In this document: positions 1 through 9,300 of the stretch, piece by piece
Layout of the letters: each line of letters opens with the position of its first letter
Numbering within the stretch: position 1 is the stretch's first letter
Assembly (NCBI GenBank): GCA_035248725.1
Contig: DATFHG010000191.1
Span: forward strand, 1-34,309
Source: DASPMP01 sp035248725
GTDB lineage: Bacteria; Gemmatimonadota; Gemmatimonadetes; Gemmatimonadales; Gemmatimonadaceae
Reading direction: 5' to 3'
DNA: 34,309 bases
Translations under genes and position numbers: made by a program
Notes under the pieces: generated by a model
The model's database searches: none
Told to the model about the DNA's origin: nothing
What the model saw: only the letters and a program-made list of their open reading frames with translations

Positions 1-143
1 GCGACGAGTCCCGCGACGGAATCGCGCCATTCTCGGTCCCCTTCGTCATGGGCGGCGATCTCGTCAAAAAACGCAAGGTGCCGCAACTTGTGCTCCGGTT
101 CGAACACGCATCCTCCAGGACGCAACACAGGCGGGAATACCAC
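1..143 (-). CDS. Partial hypothetical protein (N-terminal 47 codons)
   Basis: An open frame starts at a GTG (143-141) and runs off the left edge. In-frame TGA lies just upstream, and a GGTGAG element sits 8 nt before the GTG as a plausible ribosome binding site. The product begins MVFPPVLRPGGCVFEPEHKL and continues with a mixed, soluble-looking composition (DEIAAHDEGDREWRD). I recognise no family. It is transcribed divergently from the MFS transporter gene, with about 180 nt of non-coding sequence between them. The start and even the reality of the gene are uncertain because only 47 codons are visible. Confidence 0.4.
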   Translation of the reverse strand, partial: MVFPPVLRPGGCVFEPEHKLRHLAFFDEIAAHDEGDREWRDSVAGLV

Positions 144-255
144 GCGCAGAGCTCACCACTCTACGCCAACCCTAAGATCAATGATCGCGCGCCGCCGACA
201 AGTCCCTTTTTGTGACAGTAATTGCGGGATTTCCTGACATTTTCCACACGTTCAC

Positions 256-269
256 GTGACGACAGTCAC
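256..269. promoter_or_regulatory. Short inverted repeat, possible operator upstream of MFS gene
   Basis: GTGAC-gaca-GTCAC forms a 5-bp inverted repeat with a 4-nt spacer, 57 nt before the transporter start. It is the only evident dyad in the 144-325 intergenic region, which is more AT-rich than the surrounding genes. It could be a regulator site; no binding protein can be named, and a dyad this short can occur by chance. Confidence 0.22.
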
Positions 270-325
270 CGAAAGCATCTTCGTGTTGTCCCTCGGTCCA
301 AGAAAGTCCTCGTGCTCAATGACAG

Positions 326-1666
326 ATGACAGTCTTCGGAATCCTTGATCGCGATCGCACGGTTGCTCCGCCAACCTACCCGCGTTGGCTCGTTCCTCCA
401 GCTGCGCTCGCGATCCATCTGTCCATCGGACAAGCCTACGCGTTCAGCGTCTTCAATCTGCCGCTCTCGCGCCTCATCGGCGGCACCACATCAGCCGCTC
501 GCGACTGGGCGCTGAGCACGGTTGGATGGGTGTTCAGTCTCGCGATCGTTTTCCTCGGATTGTCCGCCGCCGTCTTCGGGCGCTGGGTCGAGCGCGTCGG
601 ACCGCGCAAGGCGATGTTCGCGTCAGCCGTCTGCTTCAGCGGCGGATTCTTCCTTTCCGCAGTCGGCGTGGCGACACATCGATTCATGCTGCTGCTACTG
701 GGCTATGGCGTGCTTGGCGGAATCGGCCTCGGCCTCGGCTACATCTCACCCGTCTCGACGCTGATCCGATGGTTTCCCGACCGGCCCGGCATGGCCACCG
801 GTCTGGCGATCATGGGATTCGGCGGTGGCGCAATGATCGCCTCGCCACTCGCGACGTCGCTCATGGGACGATTCGCCGGCGCCGCTCCGCAGGGCGTCGC
901 GCCCACGATGCTCGTGATGGGATCCGTGTACTTCCTGTTCATGATGTTCGGCGTGTTTGCCGTGCGCGTTCCGCCCGCCGGATGGACGCCGAGCGGTGGA
1001 TCACGCGCCGCGCCGGCATTGCGCGATGAAGGACTCACCGCCGACGAGGCCGTGCGTACGTCGCAATTCTGGCTCTTATGGGCCGTGCTCTGCCTCAACG
1101 TCACCGCAGGCATCGGCGTGCTGGGACAGGCATCCCCGATGATTCAGGAGATGTTTCCCGGAACCGTCACCGCTGCCTCGGCGGCTGGATTCGTCGGCCT
1201 TCTCAGTCTGGCGAATATGGCCGGCCGGTTCGCCTGGTCGTCGCTCTCTGACATCATCGGCCGACGCGCGACATATGCGACGTTCTTCCTGCTGGGCGCG
1301 GTCCTCTATTCCCTCATTCCCACGACGGGACATGCCCGGAACACTGTGCTCTTCGTCGCCGGCTACGTGGTGATCATGAGCATGTACGGTGGAGGATTCG
1401 CCACGATTCCCGCGTATCTGCGCGATCTGTTCGGAACGCGACAAGTCGGAGCGATCCATGGCAGGGTCCTCACGGCCTGGTCGGTGGCGGGCGTTCTCGG
1501 TCCCGTCCTGGTGAATTACATCCGCGAATTTCAGATCCGGCGAGGAGTTCCCAAAGCCGACGCATACACGGTCACCATGTACATCATGGCCGCGCTCCTC
1601 GTCGCCGGCTTTATCTGTAACTGGCGCGTCAAAGGCGTGCAGCGCCGACCAGCGCCGACGATTTAG
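326..1666 (+). CDS. MFS transporter, oxalate/formate antiporter (OFA) family
   Basis: A 446-residue inner-membrane secondary transporter with the twelve-helix pattern of the major facilitator superfamily. It begins with a short cytoplasmic stretch, then a helix reading SIGQAYAFSVFNLPL, the OFA entry helix. The OFA signature appears around residues 130-165 (GIGLGLGYISPVSTLIRWFPD, then GMATGLAIMGFGGGAMI). A second MFS loop motif, NMAGRFAWSSLSDIIGRR, lies near 295-312. Family members exchange small carboxylates such as oxalate, formate, lactate or pyruvate; the substrate here is not predictable. ATG 326 gives a full-length protein; the nearby ATG at 319 reads into a stop within ten codons. The stop overlaps the convergent protease stop within TTAG (1663-1666), and no terminator separates the two genes. 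Confidence 0.92.
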   Translation: MTVFGILDRDRTVAPPTYPRWLVPPAALAIHLSIGQAYAFSVFNLPLSRLIGGTTSAARDWALSTVGWVFSLAIVFLGLSAAVFGRWVERVGPRKAMFASAVCFSGGFFLSAVGVATHRFMLLLLGYGVLGGIGLGLGYISPVSTLIRWFPDRPGMATGLAIMGFGGGAMIASPLATSLMGRFAGAAPQGVAPTMLVMGSVYFLFMMFGVFAVRVPPAGWTPSGGSRAAPALRDEGLTADEAVRTSQFWLLWAVLCLNVTAGIGVLGQASPMIQEMFPGTVTAASAAGFVGLLSLANMAGRFAWSSLSDIIGRRATYATFFLLGAVLYSLIPTTGHARNTVLFVAGYVVIMSMYGGGFATIPAYLRDLFGTRQVGAIHGRVLTAWSVAGVLGPVLVNYIREFQIRRGVPKADAYTVTMYIMAALLVAGFICNWRVKGVQRRPAPTI

Positions 1667-2892
1667 CGGACGACGTGACTGACTGACAGCCACGACAGGG
1701 CCGCGACGAGCACGACGTAGGTGCCTAGAGCCGAATTGTCGCCGCGGGCATCCGTGCGCTGCAGTGCGCGCCAGGCCGCCACGAGACCCAGCAGCAACAT
1801 CAATCGCTGGCCCGTGAGCAGACCCGCGCCTCCCATCGCGACAACCACCACCCATCGCTGCCAGGTCGAGAGCGCATGGAAGCCGCGCGAACCGTCGAGC
1901 TGCCACACCGGTATGAGATTGAAAAGATTGATGAAGCCCGTCAGCGCGGCGATGGCGCCCCACGTGCCTATGTGCGTGAGGAGATAGACCGCATACGCGA
2001 CGACCCCGGCGCCGAGTCCCCACACGGGTCCGGCGAGACCGACGCGCGCATCCACCTGCGGATCGCTGATGTGCTGTTTGAGCAATACCAGCGCACCGAT
2101 GCCGGGAATGAACAAGGGCGCGCCGGCGTGAATGCCATACCGACGAAGCATCGCGACGTGACCCATTTCATGGATGTAGATCGACACCACGAGACCGAGG
2201 GCCAGCGGCCAGCCATACGCCGTCCAGTAGACGCCGAAAAAAGCGAACATCGAGAGCAACGTGCTCGCCTTCGTGAGACCCAGGATCAGGAATTTCAGCT
2301 TGCTCGCGACCAGGAGGACGAGCGCGATGATCGCGGTGCTTCCACGCTTGTACCAGGGAACAGCAGCGGCCGGCGTCGTGACCGTCGCGCGTTCGTCCGC
2401 AGGCAAGTCCGCCGGGACTGGCAATGATTCCACGGTCGGCGCGGGCGGTGTCGGCTCCAGCGCTGCCGGCGCGCGCGTCGATGGCAGCGGAAACGCTCCG
2501 GTCATGCGCCACGCCTGAGCCATGCCGATGCCGATGATGAGTGCGGTGATCAATCCGGACGGCAACGAGCGCACGACCGCTACCGCCGGCAACGTGACTA
2601 CGGCGAGGGCCAGTTTGCCGAGGTCCGCGGCGTCACTCGGCAGGCCACCGAGTGCCAGTGGCGCGTATGCCAGGCCAACCGCAGCGTACGTGAGCGCGAC
2701 CGCGACGATCTGATATTGTCGGCCGCCAATGCCAGCGCCCTTCCGCACTCCCGCGCCCACCAGGTAGCCGATCAGGATGGCGACAAGACCGATCTCGTAG
2801 CCGCTGATCGCAATGACGGCATAGTAGATCGCCGCGCCCAGTACGGCCGCGGCGATGCCGAGCAGGGTGGCCCTGACGAACGGTGTGATCAG
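1663..2892 (-). CDS. M50 family site-2-type membrane zinc protease, probable CTG start
   Basis: A polytopic membrane metalloprotease of the site-2 protease type, which cuts substrates inside or near the membrane. With the start proposed here it has 409 residues. The zinc motif HEMGH is at about residues 241-245 inside a membrane helix (VVSIYIHEMGHVAML), and the second ligand motif NLIPVWQLDG is further on. A Pro/Ala-rich linker (about 134-175) separates an N-terminal membrane domain from the catalytic core. The first ATG/GTG/TTG in frame is GTG 2760, but the 44 upstream codons plainly encode protein: two hydrophobic helices and the motif GYEIGLVAILIGYLVG leading into VRKG. Stop TAA 2934-2932 limits the frame. 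CTG 2892 overlaps the TGA of the upstream deacetylase gene as CTGA, the same geometry as the ATGA overlaps elsewhere in the window, so I place the start there. Confidence 0.82.
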   Translation of the reverse strand: MITPFVRATLLGIAAAVLGAAIYYAVIAISGYEIGLVAILIGYLVGAGVRKGAGIGGRQYQIVAVALTYAAVGLAYAPLALGGLPSDAADLGKLALAVVTLPAVAVVRSLPSGLITALIIGIGMAQAWRMTGAFPLPSTRAPAALEPTPPAPTVESLPVPADLPADERATVTTPAAAVPWYKRGSTAIIALVLLVASKLKFLILGLTKASTLLSMFAFFGVYWTAYGWPLALGLVVSIYIHEMGHVAMLRRYGIHAGAPLFIPGIGALVLLKQHISDPQVDARVGLAGPVWGLGAGVVAYAVYLLTHIGTWGAIAALTGFINLFNLIPVWQLDGSRGFHALSTWQRWVVVVAMGGAGLLTGQRLMLLLGLVAAWRALQRTDARGDNSALGTYVVLVAALSWLSVSHVVR

Positions 2893-3944
2893 CGCGATGC
2901 CACGCCGCCGCCGTCCCAGACGAACCGCGACTTATTCGCGTCCAATCCATCGAGCGCGCGTTGAAGCTCATTTCCGAATGCGATCAAGCGCGTGATCTTC
3001 GTCTTGTCGAACTGCGGATCGAAAGGACTGCGCACTGGTCCTCCGGACACTTCGAGGACGGTCTCGTAGGCGTAGTTCACCGTCTTGCCGCTCTTCGGGT
3101 CGGTCCAGGAACCGCGCCACGCCAACGCGCGGTTCTTCGGCCACAATCCCTGCGGCAACGCGAACGTGCGAATCTTGTATCCCGGCACCGCGCTGTCGAT
3201 CGCCATTGCGCCGCGGGCGATCTGCTCCTGCACGAACGCATCCGGATACTTGTTCAGCTGCGCGTGCCACAACGTATGGTTGCACAGCTCGAAACCGTTG
3301 TCCGCGAGCCATTTCACTTTCAGAAAGCGCCACTCTTTCTTCTGGCCGCGGTATTTCGGATTGTCGCCGAAGAACGCGTGACCGGCCTGCGCGGCGGGCA
3401 GCAAACAGAACGTCGCGCGATTCTTCCAGTCCGGATGCTTCTGGTTGAACGCAACCCACATTCCGATCACCGTCTTGGGATCGATCTCGAGCTTTCCGTT
3501 CTGCTCGACATACGAGAATTGCTCGGGTGACGCGTCGTCGAACGTGAACACCACCGGCGACATCCCGGCGGGCACGTCGCGAAAGTCCTTGTCGAGCAGC
3601 TGCGAGACGGTGATGGGCCGGTAGCCGCGATCATACAGGAGTTGCAAGTCCTGCTCGAACTTGTCGCGCGAGATGATGAACTGCCCGCGCGTCGAATCGC
3701 CGACCACGTGGTACTCGAGGACGGGAATTCGCCCCAGGCGGTTGGCCGCGAGATTGCCCTTCGGCCCCGCCCCCTGTCCTGCCGGCGCGCGCGAGGTGTC
3801 CCCATTCGCGGTCGCCGCGACCGCCACTCCGTTCGCCGAATCCCTTGTGTGGTGGGCGCTATCTCCAGCGGCTGCGCCGTGTTCCGACGTTCCGCACGCA
3901 GCGACACCAAGAGCAACCAGACCCAGACATCCCCGCATCATCAT
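2889..3944 (-). CDS. Lipoprotein polysaccharide deacetylase (NodB-type)
   Basis: A 351-residue predicted lipoprotein. The chosen ATG (3944-3942) has a GGAG site 7 nt upstream and gives a compact signal peptide ending in the lipobox VAAC (Cys17); an upstream ATG at 3965 lacks a visible ribosome binding site. A disordered Ala/Gly/Asp linker follows, then the catalytic domain. RIPVLEYHVVGD opens the fold. FTFDDA carries the metal-binding Asp pair of NodB motif 1, and NHTLWH supplies the HxxxH of motif 2. Family members remove N- or O-acetyl groups from polysaccharides such as peptidoglycan or exopolysaccharide. The substrate is unknown, but the divergent penicillin-binding protein fits envelope work. 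The stop overlaps the proposed CTG start of the M50 protease, so the two are probably co-translated. Confidence 0.88.
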   Translation of the reverse strand: MMMRGCLGLVALGVAACGTSEHGAAAGDSAHHTRDSANGVAVAATANGDTSRAPAGQGAGPKGNLAANRLGRIPVLEYHVVGDSTRGQFIISRDKFEQDLQLLYDRGYRPITVSQLLDKDFRDVPAGMSPVVFTFDDASPEQFSYVEQNGKLEIDPKTVIGMWVAFNQKHPDWKNRATFCLLPAAQAGHAFFGDNPKYRGQKKEWRFLKVKWLADNGFELCNHTLWHAQLNKYPDAFVQEQIARGAMAIDSAVPGYKIRTFALPQGLWPKNRALAWRGSWTDPKSGKTVNYAYETVLEVSGGPVRSPFDPQFDKTKITRLIAFGNELQRALDGLDANKSRFVWDGGGVASR

Positions 3945-4001
3945 TGCAGTACTCCGCCCCGTCATGAGGAAACCAACGGCCGTGGTCGGCGTATCTAACC
4001 T

Positions 4002-4015
4002 CTACCATATGGTAG
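4002..4015. promoter_or_regulatory. 14-bp perfect palindrome in divergent promoter region
   Basis: CTACCATATGGTAG is perfectly self-complementary. It lies in the intergenic region between the divergent deacetylase (start 3944) and penicillin-binding protein (start 4076) genes, about 60 nt from each start. The position suits an operator controlling both directions. No regulator gene adjoins it. Confidence 0.38.
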
Positions 4016-4075
4016 TGCCGCCCGCGGCGTCTGCTCGGGTCCGCCAGGTACGAGTCGCTCCCCGTCGTCCGTAGC

Positions 4076-6223
4076 ATGTTCGCGAACCGATTTCACATCC
4101 TGCGCCAGCGACTTCGCGCGCCATCGGCCGAGCCCTTTCGCACCTGGGCTCGGCGCGACTGGTGGAAGGTATCTCTGCTCGGGCTGGCCGTCGGGGCCAC
4201 TCTTGTTCTGAACGCCTGGTTACTGAGCTGTGGCTTCACCGGATGCCCGAGTCGATCCGAGGTCAGGGCATACCGGCCGAGCGAAGGCGGACAGGTGCTG
4301 GACCAGAACGACCGGCTGATCGGACACCTGGCTATCGTCCGCCGGGTGAATGTTCCCCTCTCGCAAATTCCGAAGACGGTCCGTCAGGCATTTGTCGCTA
4401 CTGAGGATCGGCGGTTCTTTCAGCACAATGGCATCGATTGGCGTGGCGTCGGTCGCGCCATCGTCCGGAACGTCACGTCGATGGGTGTGCGCGAGGGGTT
4501 CAGCACCATCACGATGCAAGTGGCGCACAACAGCTTCCTCGTGCGTCGCTACAACGGCAGGTCGCTTCGGCGCAAACTCATCGAGTTGCGGCTCGCGCGA
4601 ATTCTCGAGAGTGAGCTCACCAAGGAGCAGATCCTCGAGCACTACCTGAACGTCATCTACCTCGGCAACGGAGTCTACGGCGTCGAAGCCGCGAGTCGCG
4701 ATCTCTTCGGCAAGAGTGTCGCGAACGTGAGCCTCCCCGAAGCCGCCATGCTCGCCGCGCTTCCGAAAGGACCTTCGTTGTATACGCCGCGCGACCATCC
4801 TGATCGGGCACGGCGGCGCCGCGATCTGGTGTTGGGGCTGATGGCGGACCAAGGTTTCATAGACCGATCTCTGGCTCAGCGCGCGCAATCCACGCCGGTC
4901 CGCGTCGCGTCGACCGAATGGCGTCCGTCGCAATACGATCAATACGGCGCGATCGACGCCGTGCGCGCGCTCGTGGACTCCGTCATGCCCGATGCGCTCA
5001 CCGAAGGCGACGTGATCATCCACACGACGATCGACGCGCGGACGCAACTCGCGGCGGACAAGGTCATCGCGCGCCACGCTGTCGCGATTCAGAACGAAGG
5101 CTGGAGCAACGGTGAGCGCCTGCAGGGTGCACTCGTCGCCCTGGATCCCCAGTCGGGAGACATCCGCGCGCTCGTCGGCGGCCGTCGCTCCCCACGAGGC
5201 GGATTCATTCGCGCGTTGCATGCGAAGCGTCAGCCGGGATCGGCGTTCAAGCCCTTCGTATACGCGGCTGCGCTGGCTGCCGGCATCTCACCCGCCACGC
5301 TCGTCGACGACGAACCCGTCGAGGTCATGGTGGGCAACACGCCATGGATTCCCGCCAACTACGACGACAGTTATCAGGGAACGACCACGGTGCGGCGGGC
5401 GCTGATGTTTTCCGCGAACGCCGCGACCGTCCGCATCAGCCGCGTGATCGGTGAGCAGCGGGTGATTCAGGCGGCGCGCAACAACGGCATCACGTCGGAT
5501 CTCAAGCCCGTGCCGAGCATCGCGCTCGGTGCCGTCGAGGTGACTCCGCTCGAGCTTGTAGCCGCGTACGCACCCTTCGCGAATGGAGGTGTCCGCGTCA
5601 AGCCACGGCTCGTCACCCGCATCGAGGCGCCGGATGGAAAGATTCTCTGGAGTCAGGAAATCGAACGTACGCCTGTCATGGATCCACGCGACGCGTACGA
5701 GCTGACCTCGATGTTGCGCGGGGTCGTCGACTACGGCACCGGCAAGGTGATCAGGGAATACGGAATCACATCACCCGTGGCCGGAAAAACGGGCACGACG
5801 AACAACGGAGCCGACGTCTGGTTCGTGGGCTACACGCCGACCATCCTTGCGGGCGTCTGGTTCGGGTACGACACGCCTCGACAGATTGCCGAAAACGCGG
5901 CGGGTGGCCGCTTCGCAGCGCCGGCTTGGGCGGAGTTCTATAAGACCGGTTGGAGGGAGCGAGCGGGCGCTGATTGGGCGCCGCCAAACGGCATGGTCTC
6001 GTCCATCATCGATCCCGAGAGCGGCCAGCTCGCGACCGAGTGGTGCCCGAGACGGGTGCGGGAGTGGTTCAAGCCCGGTACTCAGCCCACGAGCTACTGC
6101 AACCTGCACACGCAACCCGAACCGCAGGTCATCGCGGACGACAATGGGAACGTTGCGCCGTCGCAGGATTCCGACTGGCTCGGCCAACTCGGCAAACGAC
6201 TGAAGCGCATCCTGCGGTTCTAG
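4076..6223 (+). CDS. Class A penicillin-binding protein (glycosyltransferase/transpeptidase)
   Basis: A 715-residue bifunctional peptidoglycan synthase. One membrane anchor spans about residues 31-51, after a basic cytoplasmic tail. The GT51 glycosyltransferase domain (about 60-240) has the catalytic Glu110 in EDRRFF, then STITMQVAHN and the ILEHYLNVIYLGNGVYGVEAA block. The transpeptidase domain (about 340-650) has SAFK (nucleophile Ser389, Lys392), SAN (446-448) and KTGT (571-574), so all catalytic motifs of both activities are present. The length is close to short PBP1a/1b proteins, without the large inserted domains of Escherichia coli PBP1a. The C-terminal tail (about 660-715) contains a CPRR and a SYCNLH segment that might form a disulfide. 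It is the only cell-wall synthase in the window and is divergent from a polysaccharide deacetylase. Confidence 0.95.
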   Translation: MFANRFHILRQRLRAPSAEPFRTWARRDWWKVSLLGLAVGATLVLNAWLLSCGFTGCPSRSEVRAYRPSEGGQVLDQNDRLIGHLAIVRRVNVPLSQIPKTVRQAFVATEDRRFFQHNGIDWRGVGRAIVRNVTSMGVREGFSTITMQVAHNSFLVRRYNGRSLRRKLIELRLARILESELTKEQILEHYLNVIYLGNGVYGVEAASRDLFGKSVANVSLPEAAMLAALPKGPSLYTPRDHPDRARRRRDLVLGLMADQGFIDRSLAQRAQSTPVRVASTEWRPSQYDQYGAIDAVRALVDSVMPDALTEGDVIIHTTIDARTQLAADKVIARHAVAIQNEGWSNGERLQGALVALDPQSGDIRALVGGRRSPRGGFIRALHAKRQPGSAFKPFVYAAALAAGISPATLVDDEPVEVMVGNTPWIPANYDDSYQGTTTVRRALMFSANAATVRISRVIGEQRVIQAARNNGITSDLKPVPSIALGAVEVTPLELVAAYAPFANGGVRVKPRLVTRIEAPDGKILWSQEIERTPVMDPRDAYELTSMLRGVVDYGTGKVIREYGITSPVAGKTGTTNNGADVWFVGYTPTILAGVWFGYDTPRQIAENAAGGRFAAPAWAEFYKTGWRERAGADWAPPNGMVSSIIDPESGQLATEWCPRRVREWFKPGTQPTSYCNLHTQPEPQVIADDNGNVAPSQDSDWLGQLGKRLKRILRF

Positions 6224-6236
6224 CCCCAACGAAATC

Positions 6237-6265
6237 AACGGCGGGGCGCTCCCCCGGCCCCCGTT
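6237..6265 (+). terminator. Weak hairpin after the penicillin-binding protein gene
   Basis: AACG and GGGGC on the left pair with GCCCC and CGTT on the right, leaving a 2-nt bulge and a 9-nt loop. It lies 14 nt after the stop codon. There is no T-tract after it, so intrinsic termination would be weak. Confidence 0.33.
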
Positions 6266-6313
6266 AAGTCCGTCGGTCGCTTGCGTTTGACGGGTGCGCG
6301 TCCTACGCTAGTG

Positions 6314-9300
6314 ATGCCAGCGCGCGACCCGGACCGCACGCCTCTCTCCCTATCCCCGTTGGAGCGCCCAACCAGAGCCACACGAGCCGTTCTCACGACG
6401 TCGGCCGAGGAATTTGCCGGCGCCGCAGGCTCAGCGATTGCCGCGGCCGCCTCCGGCGGAGCGCCGACATCGCTCCTCGCCGTGAAAGTCGATGCGAACG
6501 GCAGCAGCTCGCACGCTGACAACGGCAATTCGGCCGCACTGCGAGAGCAGGTGGTCGAGCTCATTCGACGCAACCTGCGTGGAACTGACGTCGTGGGGCA
6601 TACGACGCCCGACGAGGTTCTGGTGCTCCTCACGGGCGCCGCACGTGAGCAGGGCAATCATGTCGCAAATCGTCTGTGCGCCGCGATTCGCAACCATGCG
6701 TTCGCCGGAAGCAGCGGCGATCGGCCGCGCATCGGTGTGACGGCATCCATGGGTGTTGCGACCGCTCCTGACAACGGCGACGACGTCAAAGTCATTACGG
6801 ACGCGGCACGCGGTGCATGCGCGAGTGTGAACGCTGGTGGAGGGGATGGCTGCGCGGTCGCGGCGCTGCGGCCAGGAACGCGAGCGGCGCGCCCCCTGGA
6901 GATTGGCCGGTTCGTGGGACGTACCGAAGAACTTGCGTCGCTCCGCCGCTGGCTCGACGAAGCCATCGCCGGCTCACCTCGCGCGGTAGCAGTCGTCGGC
7001 GAAGCAGGGTCGGGCCGCGGCGCGCTGCTTCGCCAGCTGGGACCGGAGGTGCGACTGCGCGGTGGCTCGCTCGTCATCGCGCGGGCCAAGGTCGCGGCTG
7101 TGCGTACACCATACGGTATATGGAGCCAGGTCCTGCAGGCGCTCCGTCGTCTGCCCGACGCGCCCAGTCGCACCTGGCACGAGCTCACCAACCTCGATGC
7201 GGCCATTCCTGGAACGGCCGAGGGACGCGCCGGCAGCAAATATCGGCTGCTCGAAGAGCTATCCGAGTACGTTCGGCTGGCCGCGCGCTCCCGGCCCCTC
7301 GTGCTGATCCTGGACGAGATGCAGTGGGTGGACGCGGCGTCGTGGGATGTGCTCGATCACCTGCTCACCCAGCTCGAGCGCGAACGCATTTTGGTGGGTC
7401 TCACGATCCGGGATGATCCGGGACAGACTGACATCGCCGAGCGACGTCGCACGCTCGAGCGCATCGACTACTACCACGAGCTCCGTCTCTCGCGTCTCAC
7501 ACGCGAGGAAGTCAAGCGCTGGCTCGAGGCAGCAATGCACCGGCAGGAAGTCGGGCGTGAGCTGCTCGCGTACATCTACCGCCACACGGAAGGCAATCCG
7601 CTGGTGATCGTGCAGCTCCTGCGCTGCATGGTGGAAGAGGGTTCGCTCTGGCACAGCGGCGAGCGGTGGGAATGGACGCCGCCATCGGAGTTGCAGTTGC
7701 CGACGGGCGTGGATGCTGTCATCGCCCGGCGCGTGAGCCATCTGTCGCCCCAGACGCAGTCGATTCTCGGCACATCAGCGGTGATCGGACGGGAATTCGA
7801 AGTCGACGTGCTGGACGCTGCCGAAGGCGACAACACGAGCGCTGTCCGCGCGGCCATCATCGAAGCGATCAGCAAGGACATCCTGCAGCCCAACTACGAG
7901 CGCGGTGGCGGCGGACAGGCCTTTTCACACGCGCGCATTGCGGAAGCGTTCGTCGCGTCGATCCCGCGCGACAAGCTGCCAAGCGCACACGAGCGCGTCG
8001 CGCGCGCCCTCGAGGGTCGTCCCCGCAGCGCGGTCGAAGCCGCCGTCCACTTCGATCTCGCGAACTGCGCATCGGAGGCGTACAAGTACGCGCTCGAGGC
8101 CGCGACGCACGCGGAGACCGTCTACTCCTACGACGCTGCCGGCGAATTCCTGCAGATTGCCGCGCGCAACGCAACATCACCGGGCGAGCTCGCGGAGGTA
8201 CGGGTTCGACTCGCCCAGCTGGCCGAGACACTCGGCCGCTACGACGAAGCCGAAGAACTCTGCGACCTGGCCATCGAGTGGTTTGCGGGCCAGGGCGATC
8301 GGCAGCGGGCGCTCACGCTGCGACGCATGCGCGAACGCGCGCGCAAGGAGCTTGGCCAGCACGCGCGCGTTACGCTGGACGCACTACGGCAGCTGGACGA
8401 GGAAGCCGAGTCGCTCGGTTCCGTCCGCGAGCGCGTGGAAATACTCACGATGCTGTCGCAGACCTACGGACGTCTTGGCGAGTCGAAGGAAGCCGAGCGT
8501 CTTGCCGCTGAATGCGTGAAAATGGCCGAGCAGGTCGATGATGACCTCCTGCTCGCCGGTGCGCTGAATCGCCTCGCGATCACGGTCGAGCAGGAGGATC
8601 CGCGTCGCGCGCGTCAGTACTACGAGCGCGCGTTGGAACTCTTCCAGATCGTCGGCAACGTCCGCGGCCAGGCCGGCTGCCACTCGAATCTCGGTATCGT
8701 GGCGCATCTCGAAGGTCGTCACGACGATGCGAGGAAATCGTTGACCATCGCGATCTCGCTCGCGCGCGCGGCGGGCATGCCCGACCTGTCCGGCATGGCG
8801 TCGCTGAACCTCGGCGTCATGATGCAGAAGCTTGGTGAGTACGATCGCGCCCGCGAGCTGTACGGTGACGCGCTCGCCCTGTTCGCGACCGTGAAGAATT
8901 CCGAGCTCCAGCTATACGTGCTGTACAACATGGCCAACCTCGACCGCGAGCGCGGCGATTTCGTGTCCGGCGCGGAGGTATACGAGGCGACGGCGTCGCT
9001 CGCGCAGCGCATCGGCCAGGTCGATGTCGAAATCGGCGCGATGGCGGGCGAGGGCATCTGTCTGCTGGAGCAGGGCCAGCTCGATGCCGCCAAGGTGCCG
9101 CTGACAGCGGTCGAGCACAGGATGACTGGACTTGCGGGCTGGTTCCAGGGACGCGAGCTCGTCGAAACTCTGCGCATACGCGTCGCGGCCGCTGAAGGTC
9201 GTCAGCAGGAAGCGCTGCAGATGTTCGACGCCGCCAGGGCCTTGGCGGAGCACGCGGACGTTTCGAGTGCCGCGTGGCTGACGGCTTCCGTGGCCGACGT

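Noticed and set aside
1076..2023. 315-residue open frame on the - strand
   Set aside because: It overlaps the end of the MFS gene and, in another frame, the M50 gene. Its composition is that of a high-GC shadow.
4220..5221. 333-residue open frame on the - strand
   Set aside because: It is antisense to the penicillin-binding protein, whose catalytic motifs are intact in the + frame.
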